A stretch of 64,000 nt of DNA. Origin: Geodermatophilus obscurus (GTDB lineage Bacteria; Actinomycetota; Actinomycetes; Mycobacteriales; Geodermatophilaceae). The notes under the pieces were generated by a model. That model searched no databases and was not told the origin of the DNA. It saw only the letters and a program-made list of their open reading frames with translations. The stretch covers positions 186,001-250,000 of the forward strand of contig NZ_FOWE01000007.1 in the NCBI RefSeq assembly GCF_900115395.1, given 5' to 3'. The translations under genes were made by a program, and so were the position numbers. This document shows positions 9,010-20,700 of this stretch, one piece after another; the first letter of the stretch is position 1, and each line of letters opens with the position of its first letter.

Positions 9010-9045
9010 CGACCCCGGGCCCCGCAGCGGCGGGGCCCGGGGTCG
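9010..9045. terminator. Bidirectional terminator, 16-bp stem
   Basis: A perfect 16-bp stem (CGACCCCGGGCCCCGC and complement) with an AGCG loop sits between the convergent hydrolase and SDR genes. It begins almost at the hydrolase stop codon. Confidence 0.85.
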
Positions 9046-9049
9046 TCGC

Positions 9050-9811
9050 TCAGCTGGTGAGCATGCCGCCCTCCACCGGGATCGTCGTCCCGGTGACGTA
9101 GCCGCCGGCGTCGCTGACCAGGAACACCAGCGCCGCGGCCAGCTCCATGGGGTCGCCGGCCCGGCCGACCAGCACCCGGCTCATCTGCTGGTCGAGGTAG
9201 CCCTCCGGGTACTGGTCGGTCATCTCCGAGGCGAAGAAGCCGGGCGCCAGCGCGTTGACCCGGATGCCCTTGCGGCCGGTCCACTGCTGGGCGAGGTCGC
9301 GGGTCAGGCCGATCAGCCCGGCCTTGCTGGCGGCGTAGGCGGCCTGCGGCAGCCCGGCGGTGGTCAGGCCGAGCACGCTGGAGATGTTCACGATCGAGCT
9401 GCCCGGCTGCATCACCCGACCGCAGGCCTGCGCCATCCAGTAGCAGCCGTTGAGGTTCACGTCGATGACCGCGCGGAAGTCCTCGGGCTTCTCCCGGGTG
9501 GCCGGCGCGGCGGTGCCGATGCCGGCGTTGTTGACCAGGACGTCGACCCGGCCGAACTCCGCCATGGCGGCGTCGACGAGCGCCTGGCAGTCCTCCACCC
9601 TCGCCACGTCCGTGCGCACGGTGATCGCCCGGCGGCCGGCGGCCTCGACCGCCTCCTTCGTGGCGGCCATGCGGTCCTCGCGCCGGGCGCCGAGGGCGAC
9701 GTCGGCGCCGGCCTCGGCCAGCGCCCGGGCGAACACCACGCCCAGCCCCGACGACGCCCCGGTCACGATCGCGACCTTCCCGTCGAGCCGGAACATGTCC
9801 AAGACGCTCAC
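9050..9811 (-). CDS. Short-chain dehydrogenase/reductase
   Basis: 253 residues, a classical SDR. The nucleotide-binding glycine motif is TGASSGLG (residues 17-24), then NNAG (94-97), catalytic Ser145 and the YxxxK pair Tyr159 and Lys163. The end VTGTTIPVEGGML is typical. GARRED after the second strand suggests NADPH preference (inferred). GTG start with GGGAGA upstream. It is divergent from the PHA synthase pair across an 88-bp gap, so a link to 3-hydroxyacyl metabolism is possible, but the sequence does not identify it as acetoacetyl-CoA reductase. Confidence 0.93.
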   Translation of the reverse strand: MSVLDMFRLDGKVAIVTGASSGLGVVFARALAEAGADVALGARREDRMAATKEAVEAAGRRAITVRTDVARVEDCQALVDAAMAEFGRVDVLVNNAGIGTAAPATREKPEDFRAVIDVNLNGCYWMAQACGRVMQPGSSIVNISSVLGLTTAGLPQAAYAASKAGLIGLTRDLAQQWTGRKGIRVNALAPGFFASEMTDQYPEGYLDQQMSRVLVGRAGDPMELAAALVFLVSDAGGYVTGTTIPVEGGMLTS

Positions 9812-9899
9812 GCCGATCTCCCCTCTCGCTGCTGCACCGTCCTCCGGACCGTAGCGATCCTGTGCGGTACGTCACCGGGCGGGCGGGTAGGGAGCCCCC

Positions 9900-10304
9900 A
9901 TGACCCAGCCCGGGACACCGATGTGGCGGCAGGCCTTCGACGCCGCCGAGCGCCGGGTGACCCCGCACGCGGAGAACCTCGTGCGCACCCCCGGCTTCAC
10001 CACCGGCGTGACCCTGCTGCGGCGGGCGCAGAACCTGGCGCGGGACACCGCCCGCGACGTGTCCGCCCGCGCCTGGCACCTGGTCAACCTGCCGGCCGGC
10101 AGCGACCTGGCCCGGCTGCGGGCGCAGATCGGCGCGCTGGACCGCGAGGTGCGGCGGCTGACCGTGCAGCTGGAGAACGAACGCCGCGCCCGCGCGGCGA
10201 CCGACCCCACCCAGGAGGAGACCGATGCCGACGGTGCCCACCCCACAGGCGGTGCTCGACCGCGTCCGCCGCGACGTCGAACGCAACGCCCTCCGGGCGC
10301 GTAA
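9900..10304 (+). CDS. Small PhaE-like partner of PHA synthase
   Basis: 134 residues, mostly helical. A leading segment FDAAERRVTPHAENLVRTPGF is followed by a likely coiled coil (DLARLRAQIGALDREVRRL) and a basic, Pro/Arg-rich tail that overlaps the start of phaC in another frame by 80 nt. Class III PHA synthases need a PhaE subunit; this gene has its position and coiled-coil character but only about a third of PhaE's usual length. It could also act as a phasin-like granule protein. The function is inferred from context. Confidence 0.75.
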   Translation: MTQPGTPMWRQAFDAAERRVTPHAENLVRTPGFTTGVTLLRRAQNLARDTARDVSARAWHLVNLPAGSDLARLRAQIGALDREVRRLTVQLENERRARAATDPTQEETDADGAHPTGGARPRPPRRRTQRPPGA

Positions 10305-11334
10305 CGGCATCAAGCTCGTCGCCGGCGTCGACCGGCCCGGCGTGGGGCTCACGCCCAAGGACGTCGTGTGGGAGCGCGGGCGCACCCAGCTGTGGCACTA
10401 CCGCAGCGACCGGGTGCGGTACTCCCCGCCGCTGCTCATCGTCTTCAGCCTGGTCAGCCGCAGCTACATCCTCGACCTGACGCCGGGCAACAGCTTCATC
10501 GAGCAGCTCCTCGACGCCGGGTTCGACGTGTACATGGTCGACTGGGGCGAGCCCGACGAGCGCGACGCGGAGAACCGGCTCGAGGACTACGTCGACGACT
10601 ACATCCCCGCCGCCATCGACCGGGTGCGGGAGATCTCCGGCGCCGACGAGGTCAACGTCTTCGGCTACTGCTTCGGCGGCGACCTGTGCCTGCTGCACGC
10701 CGCGCACCACCCCGACGCGCCGGTGCGCAGCCTCACCGTGCTGGCCACCCCCGTCGACTTCACGCGGATGGGGCCGATGTCCGACGTCTTCCGCGGCGGG
10801 CTGGAGGTCGACGACGTCGTCGACGAGGACGGCAACGTGCCGCCCCGGGTCGTCGTCCAGGGGTTCAAGACGCTCACCCCCACCGCCGAGGTCACCCGCT
10901 ACGTGACGCTGTGGGAGCGGTTGTGGAGCGACGAGTACGTGTCGGCCTACCAGGCGATGACCGGCTGGTCCGACGACCACATCCCGTTCCCCGGCGCGGC
11001 CGCCCGCGAGACGGTGCAGATGCTCGTGCGGGACAACGGGTTCGTCACCGACCGGCTGACCGTCGGCGGTGACCGCGTGCACCTGTCCGACATCCGGCTG
11101 CCGTTCCTCACCGTGCGCGCCGACCGCGACCACATCGTCCCGCCGGAGGCGACCGCGCCGCTGATCGACCTGGTCGGCTCGGAGGACAAGCACGAGCTGC
11201 GGCTGGCCGCCGGCCACATGGGCCTGGTCGTCGGGAAGACGGCGGCGAGGACGACGGTGCCGGAGATCATCGGGTTCCTGCGCCAGCGCAGCGAGGAGAG
11301 CGCGCCCGCCCGCGCGGCCGGGCAGGAGGGGTGA
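10225..11334 (+). CDS. phaC: Class III poly(3-hydroxyalkanoate) synthase subunit PhaC
   Basis: 369 residues, the size of class III PhaC. The lipase-like box GYCFGG places the catalytic cysteine at residue 149. The aspartate in ADRDHIVPP is residue 302 and the histidine in AAGHMGLV is residue 331, the same numbers I recall for Allochromatium vinosum PhaC. It polymerises (R)-3-hydroxyacyl-CoA at the granule surface. The ATG lies inside the preceding PhaE-like gene, with AGGAGGAG just upstream, so the two are tightly coupled. The stop overlaps the next start (GTGA). The adjacent SDR may supply precursor, but no thiolase is nearby. Confidence 0.95.
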   Translation: MPTVPTPQAVLDRVRRDVERNALRARNGIKLVAGVDRPGVGLTPKDVVWERGRTQLWHYRSDRVRYSPPLLIVFSLVSRSYILDLTPGNSFIEQLLDAGFDVYMVDWGEPDERDAENRLEDYVDDYIPAAIDRVREISGADEVNVFGYCFGGDLCLLHAAHHPDAPVRSLTVLATPVDFTRMGPMSDVFRGGLEVDDVVDEDGNVPPRVVVQGFKTLTPTAEVTRYVTLWERLWSDEYVSAYQAMTGWSDDHIPFPGAAARETVQMLVRDNGFVTDRLTVGGDRVHLSDIRLPFLTVRADRDHIVPPEATAPLIDLVGSEDKHELRLAAGHMGLVVGKTAARTTVPEIIGFLRQRSEESAPARAAGQEG

Positions 11335-11879
11335 GCGTGGACGTCGTCGAGCTGGGGCCGGCGCACACCGAGGCGCTGCTGCGCTTCTTCGCCGGCCTGC
11401 CCGAGGGGGACCTGACCTTCATCGAGGAGGAGGTCACCGACCCCGGGGTCGTCCGGTCGTGGGCATCCGGCACCGGCGGCGGGCGGCGCTTCGTCGCCGT
11501 CGACGGGGACGAGGTGGCCGGCTACGTCGCCGTCCGCCCCCTGCCGGGCTGGTCGTCCCACGTCGGGGAGGTCCGGTTGGTGGTCTCCCCGACCCGGCGC
11601 GGCTCGGGCCTGGGCCGGCAGCTCGCCCGCCAGGCCCTGGTGACGGCGGTCGGTGACGGGCTGGCCAAGCTGGTGGTGGAGGTCGTCGCCGAGCAGGGCG
11701 CGGCGCTGGCGCTGTTCACCGATCTCGGCTTCACCGGCGAGGCGCTGCTGCGCGACCACGTCCGCGACCGGGAGGGCACCCTGCGCGACCTCATGGTCCT
11801 GGCCCACCACGTCGACGACACCTGGTCGGGCATGGCGACCGTCGGCCTCGACGAGGCGCTGGGCCAGGACCTCAGCTAG
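11331..11879 (+). CDS. GNAT-family N-acetyltransferase
   Basis: 182 residues. The acetyl-CoA-binding core reads VRLVVSPTRRGSGLGRQLA (motif A with R/GxGxG/A form), followed by LVVEVVAEQGAALALFTDLGF (motif B). The tail is longer than in minimal GNATs. It starts inside the phaC stop and is therefore probably co-translated with it. The acceptor substrate is unknown, and a link to PHA is by position only. Confidence 0.88.
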   Translation: MSVDVVELGPAHTEALLRFFAGLPEGDLTFIEEEVTDPGVVRSWASGTGGGRRFVAVDGDEVAGYVAVRPLPGWSSHVGEVRLVVSPTRRGSGLGRQLARQALVTAVGDGLAKLVVEVVAEQGAALALFTDLGFTGEALLRDHVRDREGTLRDLMVLAHHVDDTWSGMATVGLDEALGQDLS

Positions 11880-11909
11880 AGATCGGCGGAGCACCTCCCG
11901 CTGTTCCGG

Positions 11910-11937
11910 CCTGCTCGCAGGGCCCGCTGCGAGCAGG
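11910..11937. terminator. Bidirectional terminator, 11-bp stem
   Basis: CCTGCTCGCAG pairs perfectly with CTGCGAGCAGG around a GGCCCG loop, between the convergent acetyltransferase and ABC-F genes. Confidence 0.7.
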
Positions 11938-11964
11938 CGAGCAGTGGGGGGCGAGGAGGTCCTG

Positions 11965-13599
<1,635 letters not shown>

Positions 13600-13658
13600 G
13601 GGTGTGCTCCCGGGGGGACGGTCGGGTGGGGACGACGTCGGGTCCGGGGCTCACAGCA

Positions 13659-13682
13659 CGCCCCCACGGTAGCGCGGGGGCG
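13659..13682. terminator. Short hairpin between cyclase and ABC-F genes
   Basis: CGCCCCC pairs with GGGGGCG across a 10-nt loop just past the cyclase stop. The loop also contains the complement of a TACCGT -10 hexamer for the ABC-F gene, so the site may serve as both terminator and promoter. Confidence 0.45.
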
Positions 13683-13684
13683 CC

Positions 13685-14803
13685 TCAGCCGTCGTGCGGG
13701 ATCTCGCTGTACGGGCCGTCGGGGTCCTCGTCCGGCTCGGCGGCGAGCACCGCGTCGGCCATCTCGTCGAGCATCCCCTCGAGGACGACGTCCTCCCCCG
13801 CCGGCGGGCGCCGGCGCACCTGCCAGGGCTGCAGGAAGTCGTAGCCGCGCACCGACACCCGCTCCAGCGGGCGCACCCGGTACTGCGGCAGGCCGCGCAG
13901 CCGGCCGGCGAGGACCCGGTCGACCAGCACCGATCCCGCGGGGGCCAGCGAGGTGAGCCGGCTGGCCAGGTTCACCACCGGGGAGTAGACGTCGCCGAGG
14001 TGGGTCAGCACCACGCCGTAGGCGACGCCCACCCGCAGCGGCGGGCGGTCCTCCGCACCCCACTGCTCCGGCAGGGTCAGCCCGATCTCCACGGCGTCGA
14101 CGGCGGAGACGGCGGTGTAGAGGACGCCGTCGCCGACGGTCTTGACCACCCGGCCGCGCAGCCGCGCGATGACCTCGGTGGCCGTGGCCTCGAAGGCCTC
14201 GACCATCGCACCGAGCTCGCGGCCGCCCATGCCGCGGGAGCGGGACGTGTAGCCGACCAGGTCGGCGAAGCCGACGCCGAGCTCCCGCCGGGTGTCGGGG
14301 GCCTCCGCGGACAGCACCCGGTCGACGTTGGCGGCCAGGTGCCGGCGCCACACGTAGTCCTGCACGCGACCGAGCAGCGGCAGCAGCGTCTCGGCCGCGG
14401 CCACGACGTCGACCGGCGTCCCCGGCCCGGCCTCCCGGGCACGGCGGACGAGCGCGTCGGCGAGCAGGTCGGTCTGCCAGTCGGCCAGCCGGGACAGCGC
14501 CTGGCCGGTGGCGCGCGCGATGGACGCCTCGCTGGCGGGGTCGACGAAGCCGGAGTCGATGAGGGCCGAGACGGTGCCCAGCGCGCCCACGTCGGCCAGC
14601 GTGAAGACCGGGTCGTCGTCGGCGACGTCGGGGAAGCCCAGCGCCCGCCACAGCCGCTGCGTGCGCTCGGGCGGCATGCCGGCCGCGGCGGCCACCTCCC
14701 GCCGGGTCAGCCCGCGCGGGCCGCCGAGCAGGAGTCGTTCCAGCGCTTCCCGGACGTCGGGGCCGGGCCGGTCCCGACCGGGTTCGGGCCCGGGAGGGTG
14801 CAC
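13685..14803 (-). CDS. Class III adenylate cyclase with N-terminal regulatory domain (Rv1264-like)
   Basis: 372 residues. The first roughly 165 residues are helical with a MerR-like start (GLTRREVAAAAGMPPERTQRLWRAL), resembling the autoinhibitory regulatory domain of M. tuberculosis Rv1264. The cyclase domain has both metal aspartates, in FADLVGYT (Asp181) and TVGDGVLYT (Asp225), and the transition-state pair in VNLASR. It should convert ATP to cAMP in the cytoplasm. In Rv1264 the N-terminal domain senses pH; this is only a hypothesis here. A TACAGT hexamer ends 6 nt before the GTG, so it is probably leaderless, which also supports this start. Confidence 0.92.
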   Translation of the reverse strand: MHPPGPEPGRDRPGPDVREALERLLLGGPRGLTRREVAAAAGMPPERTQRLWRALGFPDVADDDPVFTLADVGALGTVSALIDSGFVDPASEASIARATGQALSRLADWQTDLLADALVRRAREAGPGTPVDVVAAAETLLPLLGRVQDYVWRRHLAANVDRVLSAEAPDTRRELGVGFADLVGYTSRSRGMGGRELGAMVEAFEATATEVIARLRGRVVKTVGDGVLYTAVSAVDAVEIGLTLPEQWGAEDRPPLRVGVAYGVVLTHLGDVYSPVVNLASRLTSLAPAGSVLVDRVLAGRLRGLPQYRVRPLERVSVRGYDFLQPWQVRRRPPAGEDVVLEGMLDEMADAVLAAEPDEDPDGPYSEIPHDG

Positions 14804-15007
14804 GTGCGCACTGTAGTGACCGGCCCCGCCGGGTGTGCCCCCGGTCACGCCGCGCGGGCCGGCAGGCGAACGCCGGGTGGACGCCGGATGGCCGGGCGGT
14901 GCCGGTGACGCGCGGCGCGCCGGGGAGGCTCGGAGGACGGCCCCGCGTGCGCTTGGATGACGGGGCACGGGGGTGCGGACGGCCGGACGGCGCGAGGAGG
15001 AGGACCG

Positions 15008-15997
15008 ATGGCCAGCGGCACCACCGCGGGACCACGACCGGTGCGGATCGAGGTGTCCGGCCTGACCAAGACCTTCGGCACCGTCCGCGCGGTCTCCGAC
15101 CTCGGCTTCACCGTCGAGCCCGGTTCGGTCACCGGCTTCCTGGGGCCCAACGGCGCGGGCAAGACGACGACGCTGCGGATGGTCCTCGGCCTCATCACCC
15201 CCGACGCCGGCAGCGCGACCTTCGACGGCGTCCCCTACGCGGCGCTGCGCGAGCCGGTGCGCACGGTGGGCGCGGTGCTCGAGACCGCCTTCCACCCGGC
15301 ACGGTCGGGACGCGACCACCTGCGGGTGTACAGCCGCGCCGCCGGCATCCCGGTCGCGCGCGCCGACGAGGTCCTGGAGCGGGTGGGCCTGACCACCGCC
15401 GGCCGGCGCCGGGCCGGCGGCTACTCCCTGGGCATGCGGCAGCGGCTGGCGCTGGCCACCGCGCTGCTCGGCGACCCGCCGGTGCTGGTCCTCGACGAGC
15501 CGGCCAACGGCCTGGACCCCGAGGGCATCCTCTGGCTCCGCGGGTTCCTCCGGCACCTCGCCCACGACGAGGGCCGCACCGTGCTGGTCTCGAGCCACCT
15601 GCTGTCGGAGATGGAGCAGACCGCCGACCGCGTGGTCATCGTCGGCGCGGGCCGGCTGGTGCGCCAGGGCTCGATCACCGAGCTGCGGTCGGGCGCGCAG
15701 GGCGCCGGCACGGTGCTGGTGCGCAGCCCCGAGGCCGACCGGCTGGTCGCGGTGCTCTCCGGCGCCGGCCTGGCGGCCACGCGGGGCGACGACGGCCTGG
15801 TCACCGTCGAGGGCGCGACCCCGGCCGACGTCGGCGCGCGCGCCTTCGCCGGGCAGGTGGAGCTGCACGAGCTGCGCGCCGAGAGCACCGGCCTGGAGGA
15901 GCTTTACTTCCGGCTCACCGCCGGGCAGGAGCAGTTCTCGGCCGGCGCGGCCGCCCCGGGCGCGACCGCCGTGACCACCGAGGGAGCCAGCCGATGA
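15008..15997 (+). CDS. ABC transporter ATP-binding protein (ABC-2 export type)
   Basis: 329 residues. Walker A GPNGAGKTT, signature YSLGMRQRL, Walker B VLVLDEPANGLDP and H-loop VLVSSHLLSEM are intact. A C-terminal extension after the ATPase core (about residues 225-329) is typical of DrrA/CcmA-like exporters. A strong GGAGGAGGA precedes the ATG. The stop overlaps the permease start (ATGA), so the two form one exporter. The cargo is unknown; such pairs often export antibiotics, lipids or peptides. Confidence 0.94.
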   Translation: MASGTTAGPRPVRIEVSGLTKTFGTVRAVSDLGFTVEPGSVTGFLGPNGAGKTTTLRMVLGLITPDAGSATFDGVPYAALREPVRTVGAVLETAFHPARSGRDHLRVYSRAAGIPVARADEVLERVGLTTAGRRRAGGYSLGMRQRLALATALLGDPPVLVLDEPANGLDPEGILWLRGFLRHLAHDEGRTVLVSSHLLSEMEQTADRVVIVGAGRLVRQGSITELRSGAQGAGTVLVRSPEADRLVAVLSGAGLAATRGDDGLVTVEGATPADVGARAFAGQVELHELRAESTGLEELYFRLTAGQEQFSAGAAAPGATAVTTEGASR

Positions 15998-16761
15998 CCG
16001 CGCTCGTCCGGGCCGAGTGGACCAAGCTGTTCACGACCCGCGTGTGGATCGGGCTGACCATCGGCGCCTGCGTGATGGCCGGCGGGTTCGCCACGCTGTT
16101 CACCGCCCTGGCCGGGTCCGAGCAGGACGGCGGCCAGCCGGGCCTGCCCGCGGTGGGGACGCCGCAGTACGAGGAGCTCGCCTTCTCCGTCGCGGCCAAC
16201 GCCAGCGTCCTGCTGCTCATCCTCGGGATCATCGGGATGACCCAGGAGTACCGGCACCGCACCGCGACGCCGACCTTCCTCACCACGCCCCGCCGCGGCC
16301 GGGTCGTGGTCGCCAAGCTGCTCGCCTACGCCACGGCGGCGGTGCCGATCGCGCTGCTCGTGCTCGCGGTGAACGTGGTGGTCGTGCTGGTCTACGCCGG
16401 GGCGCGCGGGGCGGCGCCGTCGCTGGGCGGGGACAACCTGCGGACCCTCGGCGCGGGCGGGCTGGTGCTGGTCGTCTTCGCCGTGATCGGCGTGGGCGTC
16501 GGCGCGCTGCTGCGCAACCAGGTCGGCGCGATCGTCGGTGCCCTGGTCTACCTCTACGTCGTCGAGCCGATCATCTCCTCGATCGGCGCGATCCAGGGGG
16601 CCTACAAGTGGCTGCCCGGCGGTGCGGTGCAGGCGATCACGTCGGACTTCCAGGCCCCCGACCTGCTCGAGCCGTGGCAGGGCGCCCTGCTGCTGGTCGG
16701 CTACGGCCTGGTCGCGGCCCTGCTCGGGACGTTGCTCGCGGTGCGCCGCGACGTCTCCTGA
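15994..16761 (+). CDS. ABC-2 type transporter permease
   Basis: 255 residues with six predicted membrane segments: an N-terminal helix after EWTKLFTTRVW, a large first loop, then helices around VLLLILGIIGM, VPIALLVLAVNVVVVLVYA, GLVLVVFAVIGVGVGALL, IVGALVYLYVVEPII and ALLLVGYGLVAALLGTLLA. The motif EWTKL...R and EYRHRTATPTFLTTPRR between helices 2 and 3 are hallmarks of BldKB/YhaP-like ABC-2 permeases. It is translationally coupled to the ATPase. Confidence 0.93.
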   Translation: MTALVRAEWTKLFTTRVWIGLTIGACVMAGGFATLFTALAGSEQDGGQPGLPAVGTPQYEELAFSVAANASVLLLILGIIGMTQEYRHRTATPTFLTTPRRGRVVVAKLLAYATAAVPIALLVLAVNVVVVLVYAGARGAAPSLGGDNLRTLGAGGLVLVVFAVIGVGVGALLRNQVGAIVGALVYLYVVEPIISSIGAIQGAYKWLPGGAVQAITSDFQAPDLLEPWQGALLLVGYGLVAALLGTLLAVRRDVS

Positions 16762-16798
16762 GCCGCGAGCCGCCCCTCTCCCCCGGAACGGACAACGC

Positions 16799-17620
16799 AT
16801 GACCACGCGCATGACCGTGCAGCGGCTCGCGCGGCTGCTGCAGGCCGGCGACGTCGGAGCCGTCCGCGCTGCGGTCACCGACGCGCCGCGGCTGCTCACC
16901 GGCACCGTCGAGCACGCCGGCGAGGGTGGCTGGACGCCGCTGCACCTGGCCGTCGCGGCCGGCCGCGAGGACGCCGTCCGCGACCTGGCCGCCGCGGGCG
17001 CCGACCTCGGCGCGCGCACCGAGTCCGGCCGCACGCCGGTGCACGTCGCCGTGGAGCACTCCCCCGGCCTGGTGCCGGTGCTCGGCGAGCTCGGCGCACC
17101 GGTCGACGCCGCGGCCGCCGCCCACCTCGACGACGTCGACCGGCTGGCCCGCGAGCTCGACGACGGCGCGGCGCTCACCGACCCCGCGACCGGGCTGGAC
17201 CTGCTCGCCGTGGCGGCCGCCGCCGGCGCGGCCGGCACCCTGCGGCTGCTCCTCGACCGCGGAGCCGACCCCGACGGCGGCGCGCTGGCCGCGGCCGCGG
17301 GCTCCTGCCGCGCCGACCTGGTGGAGGTCCTCCTCGACGCCGGCGCCGACCCCGGCCGCCGCGACCCCGACACCGGCCGGACGCCGCTGCACGAGGCGGT
17401 GTCCGCCGGGGCGGCCGCCGGACCGGGCGGCGACGCGCCCGAGGTGGTGCGGCTGCTGCTGGCGGCCGGGGCCGACGTCGACGCCACCACCAACGACGGC
17501 GCCAGCGCCCTCGACATCGGGAGGGTCGCCGCGGCCCGCCACCGGCGCGACGACGCAGGTCGGGCCGGGGTCCGCGACGCCCTGGTCGACCTGCTGGTGG
17601 CCGCCGGCGCGCGCAGCTGA
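16799..17620 (+). CDS. Ankyrin-repeat protein
   Basis: 273 residues made of about six ankyrin-like repeats, visible as GWTPLHLAVAAGREDAVRDL, GRTPVHVAVEHS, GTLRLLLDRGADPD, DLVEVLLDAGADP, GRTPLHEAV and EVVRLLLAAGADVD. No signal peptide, membrane segment or enzymatic domain is seen. Ankyrin repeats bind proteins; the partner is unknown. It follows the ABC exporter by 37 nt and may share its transcript. A second ATG four codons later is an alternative start. Confidence 0.85.
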   Translation: MTTRMTVQRLARLLQAGDVGAVRAAVTDAPRLLTGTVEHAGEGGWTPLHLAVAAGREDAVRDLAAAGADLGARTESGRTPVHVAVEHSPGLVPVLGELGAPVDAAAAAHLDDVDRLARELDDGAALTDPATGLDLLAVAAAAGAAGTLRLLLDRGADPDGGALAAAAGSCRADLVEVLLDAGADPGRRDPDTGRTPLHEAVSAGAAAGPGGDAPEVVRLLLAAGADVDATTNDGASALDIGRVAAARHRRDDAGRAGVRDALVDLLVAAGARS

Positions 17621-17692
17621 CCGCTCCCCGCCGGAGCCCCGTGACGGGCGCGCGGGGCCGTGGCACCGCGGGTCTGACGCGGGCGACGGGCG

Positions 17693-17698
17693 TAGAGT
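17693..17698 (+). promoter_or_regulatory. Candidate -10 hexamer for kgd
   Basis: TAGAGT stands about 50 nt before the kgd start in a 129-nt gap. No convincing -35 is visible at the right distance. Confidence 0.4.
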
Positions 17699-17749
17699 CA
17701 GACCCCGGTCCAGCGACGTCCACCGACGACGAAGAAGGCACTCGACCCC

Positions 17750-20700
17750 GTGTCACGCGACAACTCATCCCGGCCGTCCTCCATCGGCACCTCCTCGGCG
17801 GTGGCGGGCTTCGGCACCAACGAGTGGCTGGTCGAGGAGATGTACCAGCAGTTCCTCGCCGACCCGTCCAGCGTGGACCAGGCGTGGCACGAGTTCTTCG
17901 CCGACTACCGGCCGGGCAGCCCGGTCGCGGCCAGCGACGACCGTGCGCAGGCGCCCGCCCCCGCACAGGCCCCGGCGCCGGCCCCCGCGGCGCCCGCGGC
18001 GAACGGCGGGGACGCCCGCCCGGCGGCCGCCGACGCCGCGAGCTCCGCGCCCGCCGAGGCCACCCCCTCCGCGCCCGCGGCTCCCCCGGCGCCCGCCCGG
18101 TCGACCCCGGTGCCCGAGCGGACCGAGGCCACCGTGATCGACCGCGCCGCCGACCGCGCGCCGCAGCAGACCAAGGCCGCGCCCGCACCGAAGCCCCCGG
18201 TGGCGCCGGCCGCCAAGGCCCAGCCGGCCGGCGACGGCCCGAAGCGGACCCCGCTGCGCGGCGCGGCCGCCAGCGTCGTCAAGAACATGAACGCCTCGCT
18301 CACCGTGCCGACGGCGACGAGCGTGCGCGCGGTGCCGGCCAAGCTGCTGGCCGACAACCGGATCGTCATCAACAACCACCTCAAGCGCTCGCGCGGCGGC
18401 AAGGTCTCCTTCACGCACCTGATCGGCTACGCGCTGGTCCGGGCGCTCGACGACTTCCCGACCATGAACGCCGCCTTCGCCGAGGTCGACGGCAAGCCGA
18501 CCCTCGTGCAGCCCGAGCACGTGAACTTCGGCCTGGCGATCGACCTGCCGAAGGCCGACGGCTCCCGCTCGCTCGTCGTCGCCTCGATCAAGGGCGCCGA
18601 GATGATGGACTTCGCCGCCTTCTGGGGCGCCTACGAGGACGTCATCCGCCGCGCCCGCGCCGGCAAGCTGACCCTCGAGGACTTCTCCGGCACCACGATC
18701 AGCCTCACCAACCCGGGCACGATCGGCACCGTCCACTCGGTGCCGCGGCTGACCGCCGGGCAGGGCGCCATCATCGGCGTCGGGGCCATGGAGTACCCGG
18801 CCGAGTTCCAGGGGATGAGCCCCGACGCGCTCACCGACCTCGGCATCTCCAAGATCATCACGTTGACGTCGACCTACGACCACCGGATCATCCAGGGCGC
18901 CGAGTCCGGCGACTTCCTGCGCCGGCTGCACCAGCTGCTGCTGGGCGAGGACGGCTTCTACGACGACGTCTTCCGGTCGCTGCGCATCCCCTACGAGCCG
19001 GTGCGCTGGATGCCCGACGTGCGGGTCAGCCGCGAGGGGCAGATCGACAAGGAAGCCCGGGTCATCGAGGTCATCGAGGCCTACCGGCGCAACGGCCACC
19101 TCATGGCCGACACCGACCCGCTCGAGTTCAAGGTCCGCAGCCACCCCGACCTCGACATCCTCCAGCACGGCCTGACGCTGTGGGACCTCGACCGGCCCTT
19201 CCCCGTCGGCGGCTTCGCCGGCGAGAAGGTCATGCAGCTGCGCGACATCCTGGGCGTGCTGCGCAACTCCTACTGCCGCACCGTCGGCGTGGAGTACATG
19301 CACATCACCGACCCCGAGGAGCGCGAGTGGCTCCAGCAGCGCATCGAGGTCGTGCACGAGCAGCCCGACCGGGAGAAGCAGAAGCACATCCTCGGCCGGC
19401 TCAACGCCGCTGAGGCCTTCGAGACGTTCCTGCAGACCAAGTACGTCGGCCAGAAGCGGTTCAGTCTCGAGGGCGGCGAGTCGGTCATCCCGCTGCTGGA
19501 CGAGGTGCTCATCGCCGGCACCGACCACGGGCTCGACGAGGTCGCGATCGGGATGGCCCACCGCGGCCGGCTCAACGTCCTGGCCAACGTCCTCGGCAAG
19601 AGCTACGCCAAGATCTTCGGCGAGTTCGAGGGCAACATCGACCCCGGCACCGTCCAGGGCTCCGGCGACGTCAAGTACCACCTGGGGGCGGAGGGCACCT
19701 TCGCCAACCCGTTCCGCCGCGAGGCCGAGATAGCCGTCTCGCTGGCCAGCAACCCCTCGCACCTCGAGACGGTCAACCCGGTCCTCGAGGGCATGACGCG
19801 GGCCAAGCAGGACCTGATCGACAGGGGCGAGGAGGGCTTCACCGTCCTGCCGGTCCTGCTGCACGGTGACGCCGCCTTCGCCGGCCAGGGCGTGGTCCAG
19901 GAGACGCTGAACCTGTCCCAGCTGCGCGGCTACCGCACCGGCGGCACCGTGCACGTGGTCATCAACAACCAGGTCGGCTTCACCACCAGCCCGGCGCAGT
20001 CCCGCTCCAGCCTCTACTCGACCGACGTGGCCCGGATGGTCAACGCGCCGGTCTTCCACGTCAACGGCGACGACCCCGAGGCGTGCGTGCGGATGGCACG
20101 CCTCGCCGTCGAGTACCGGCAGGCGTTCAAGAAGGACGTCGTCATCGACCTCGTCTGCTACCGCCGTCGCGGGCACAACGAGGGCGACGACCCGTCGATG
20201 ACCCAGCCGCTGATGTACGAGAGCATCGACCGCAAGCGCTCGGTACGGAAGCTCTACACCGAGGCGCTGATCGGCCGCGGCGACATCACGCTCGCCGAGG
20301 CCGAGGAGGCACTCAAGGACTACCGCGAGCAGCTGGAGCGGGCCTTCGCCGAGACGCACGACGCGACGGAGACCCCGAAGCCGCAGCCGGTCATGGACCA
20401 GCCCGGGCAGCAGGCGACCACCTTCGCCACCGCCATCACACCCGAGGTGATGAAGGCGATCGGCGACGCGCACGTCTCCCTGCCGGCCGACTTCACCGCC
20501 CACCCCAAGCTCAAGCGGATGCTCGAGCGGCGGGCGGCCATGGTCAGCGAGGGCGGCATCGACTGGGCGATGGGCGAGCTGCTCGCCTTCGGGTCGCTGC
20601 TCATGCAGGGCGTCCCGGTGCGGCTGGCCGGGCAGGACTCCCGCCGCGGCACCTTCGTGCAGCGGCACGCGGTCCTCATCGACCGGGAGACCGCCGGCGA

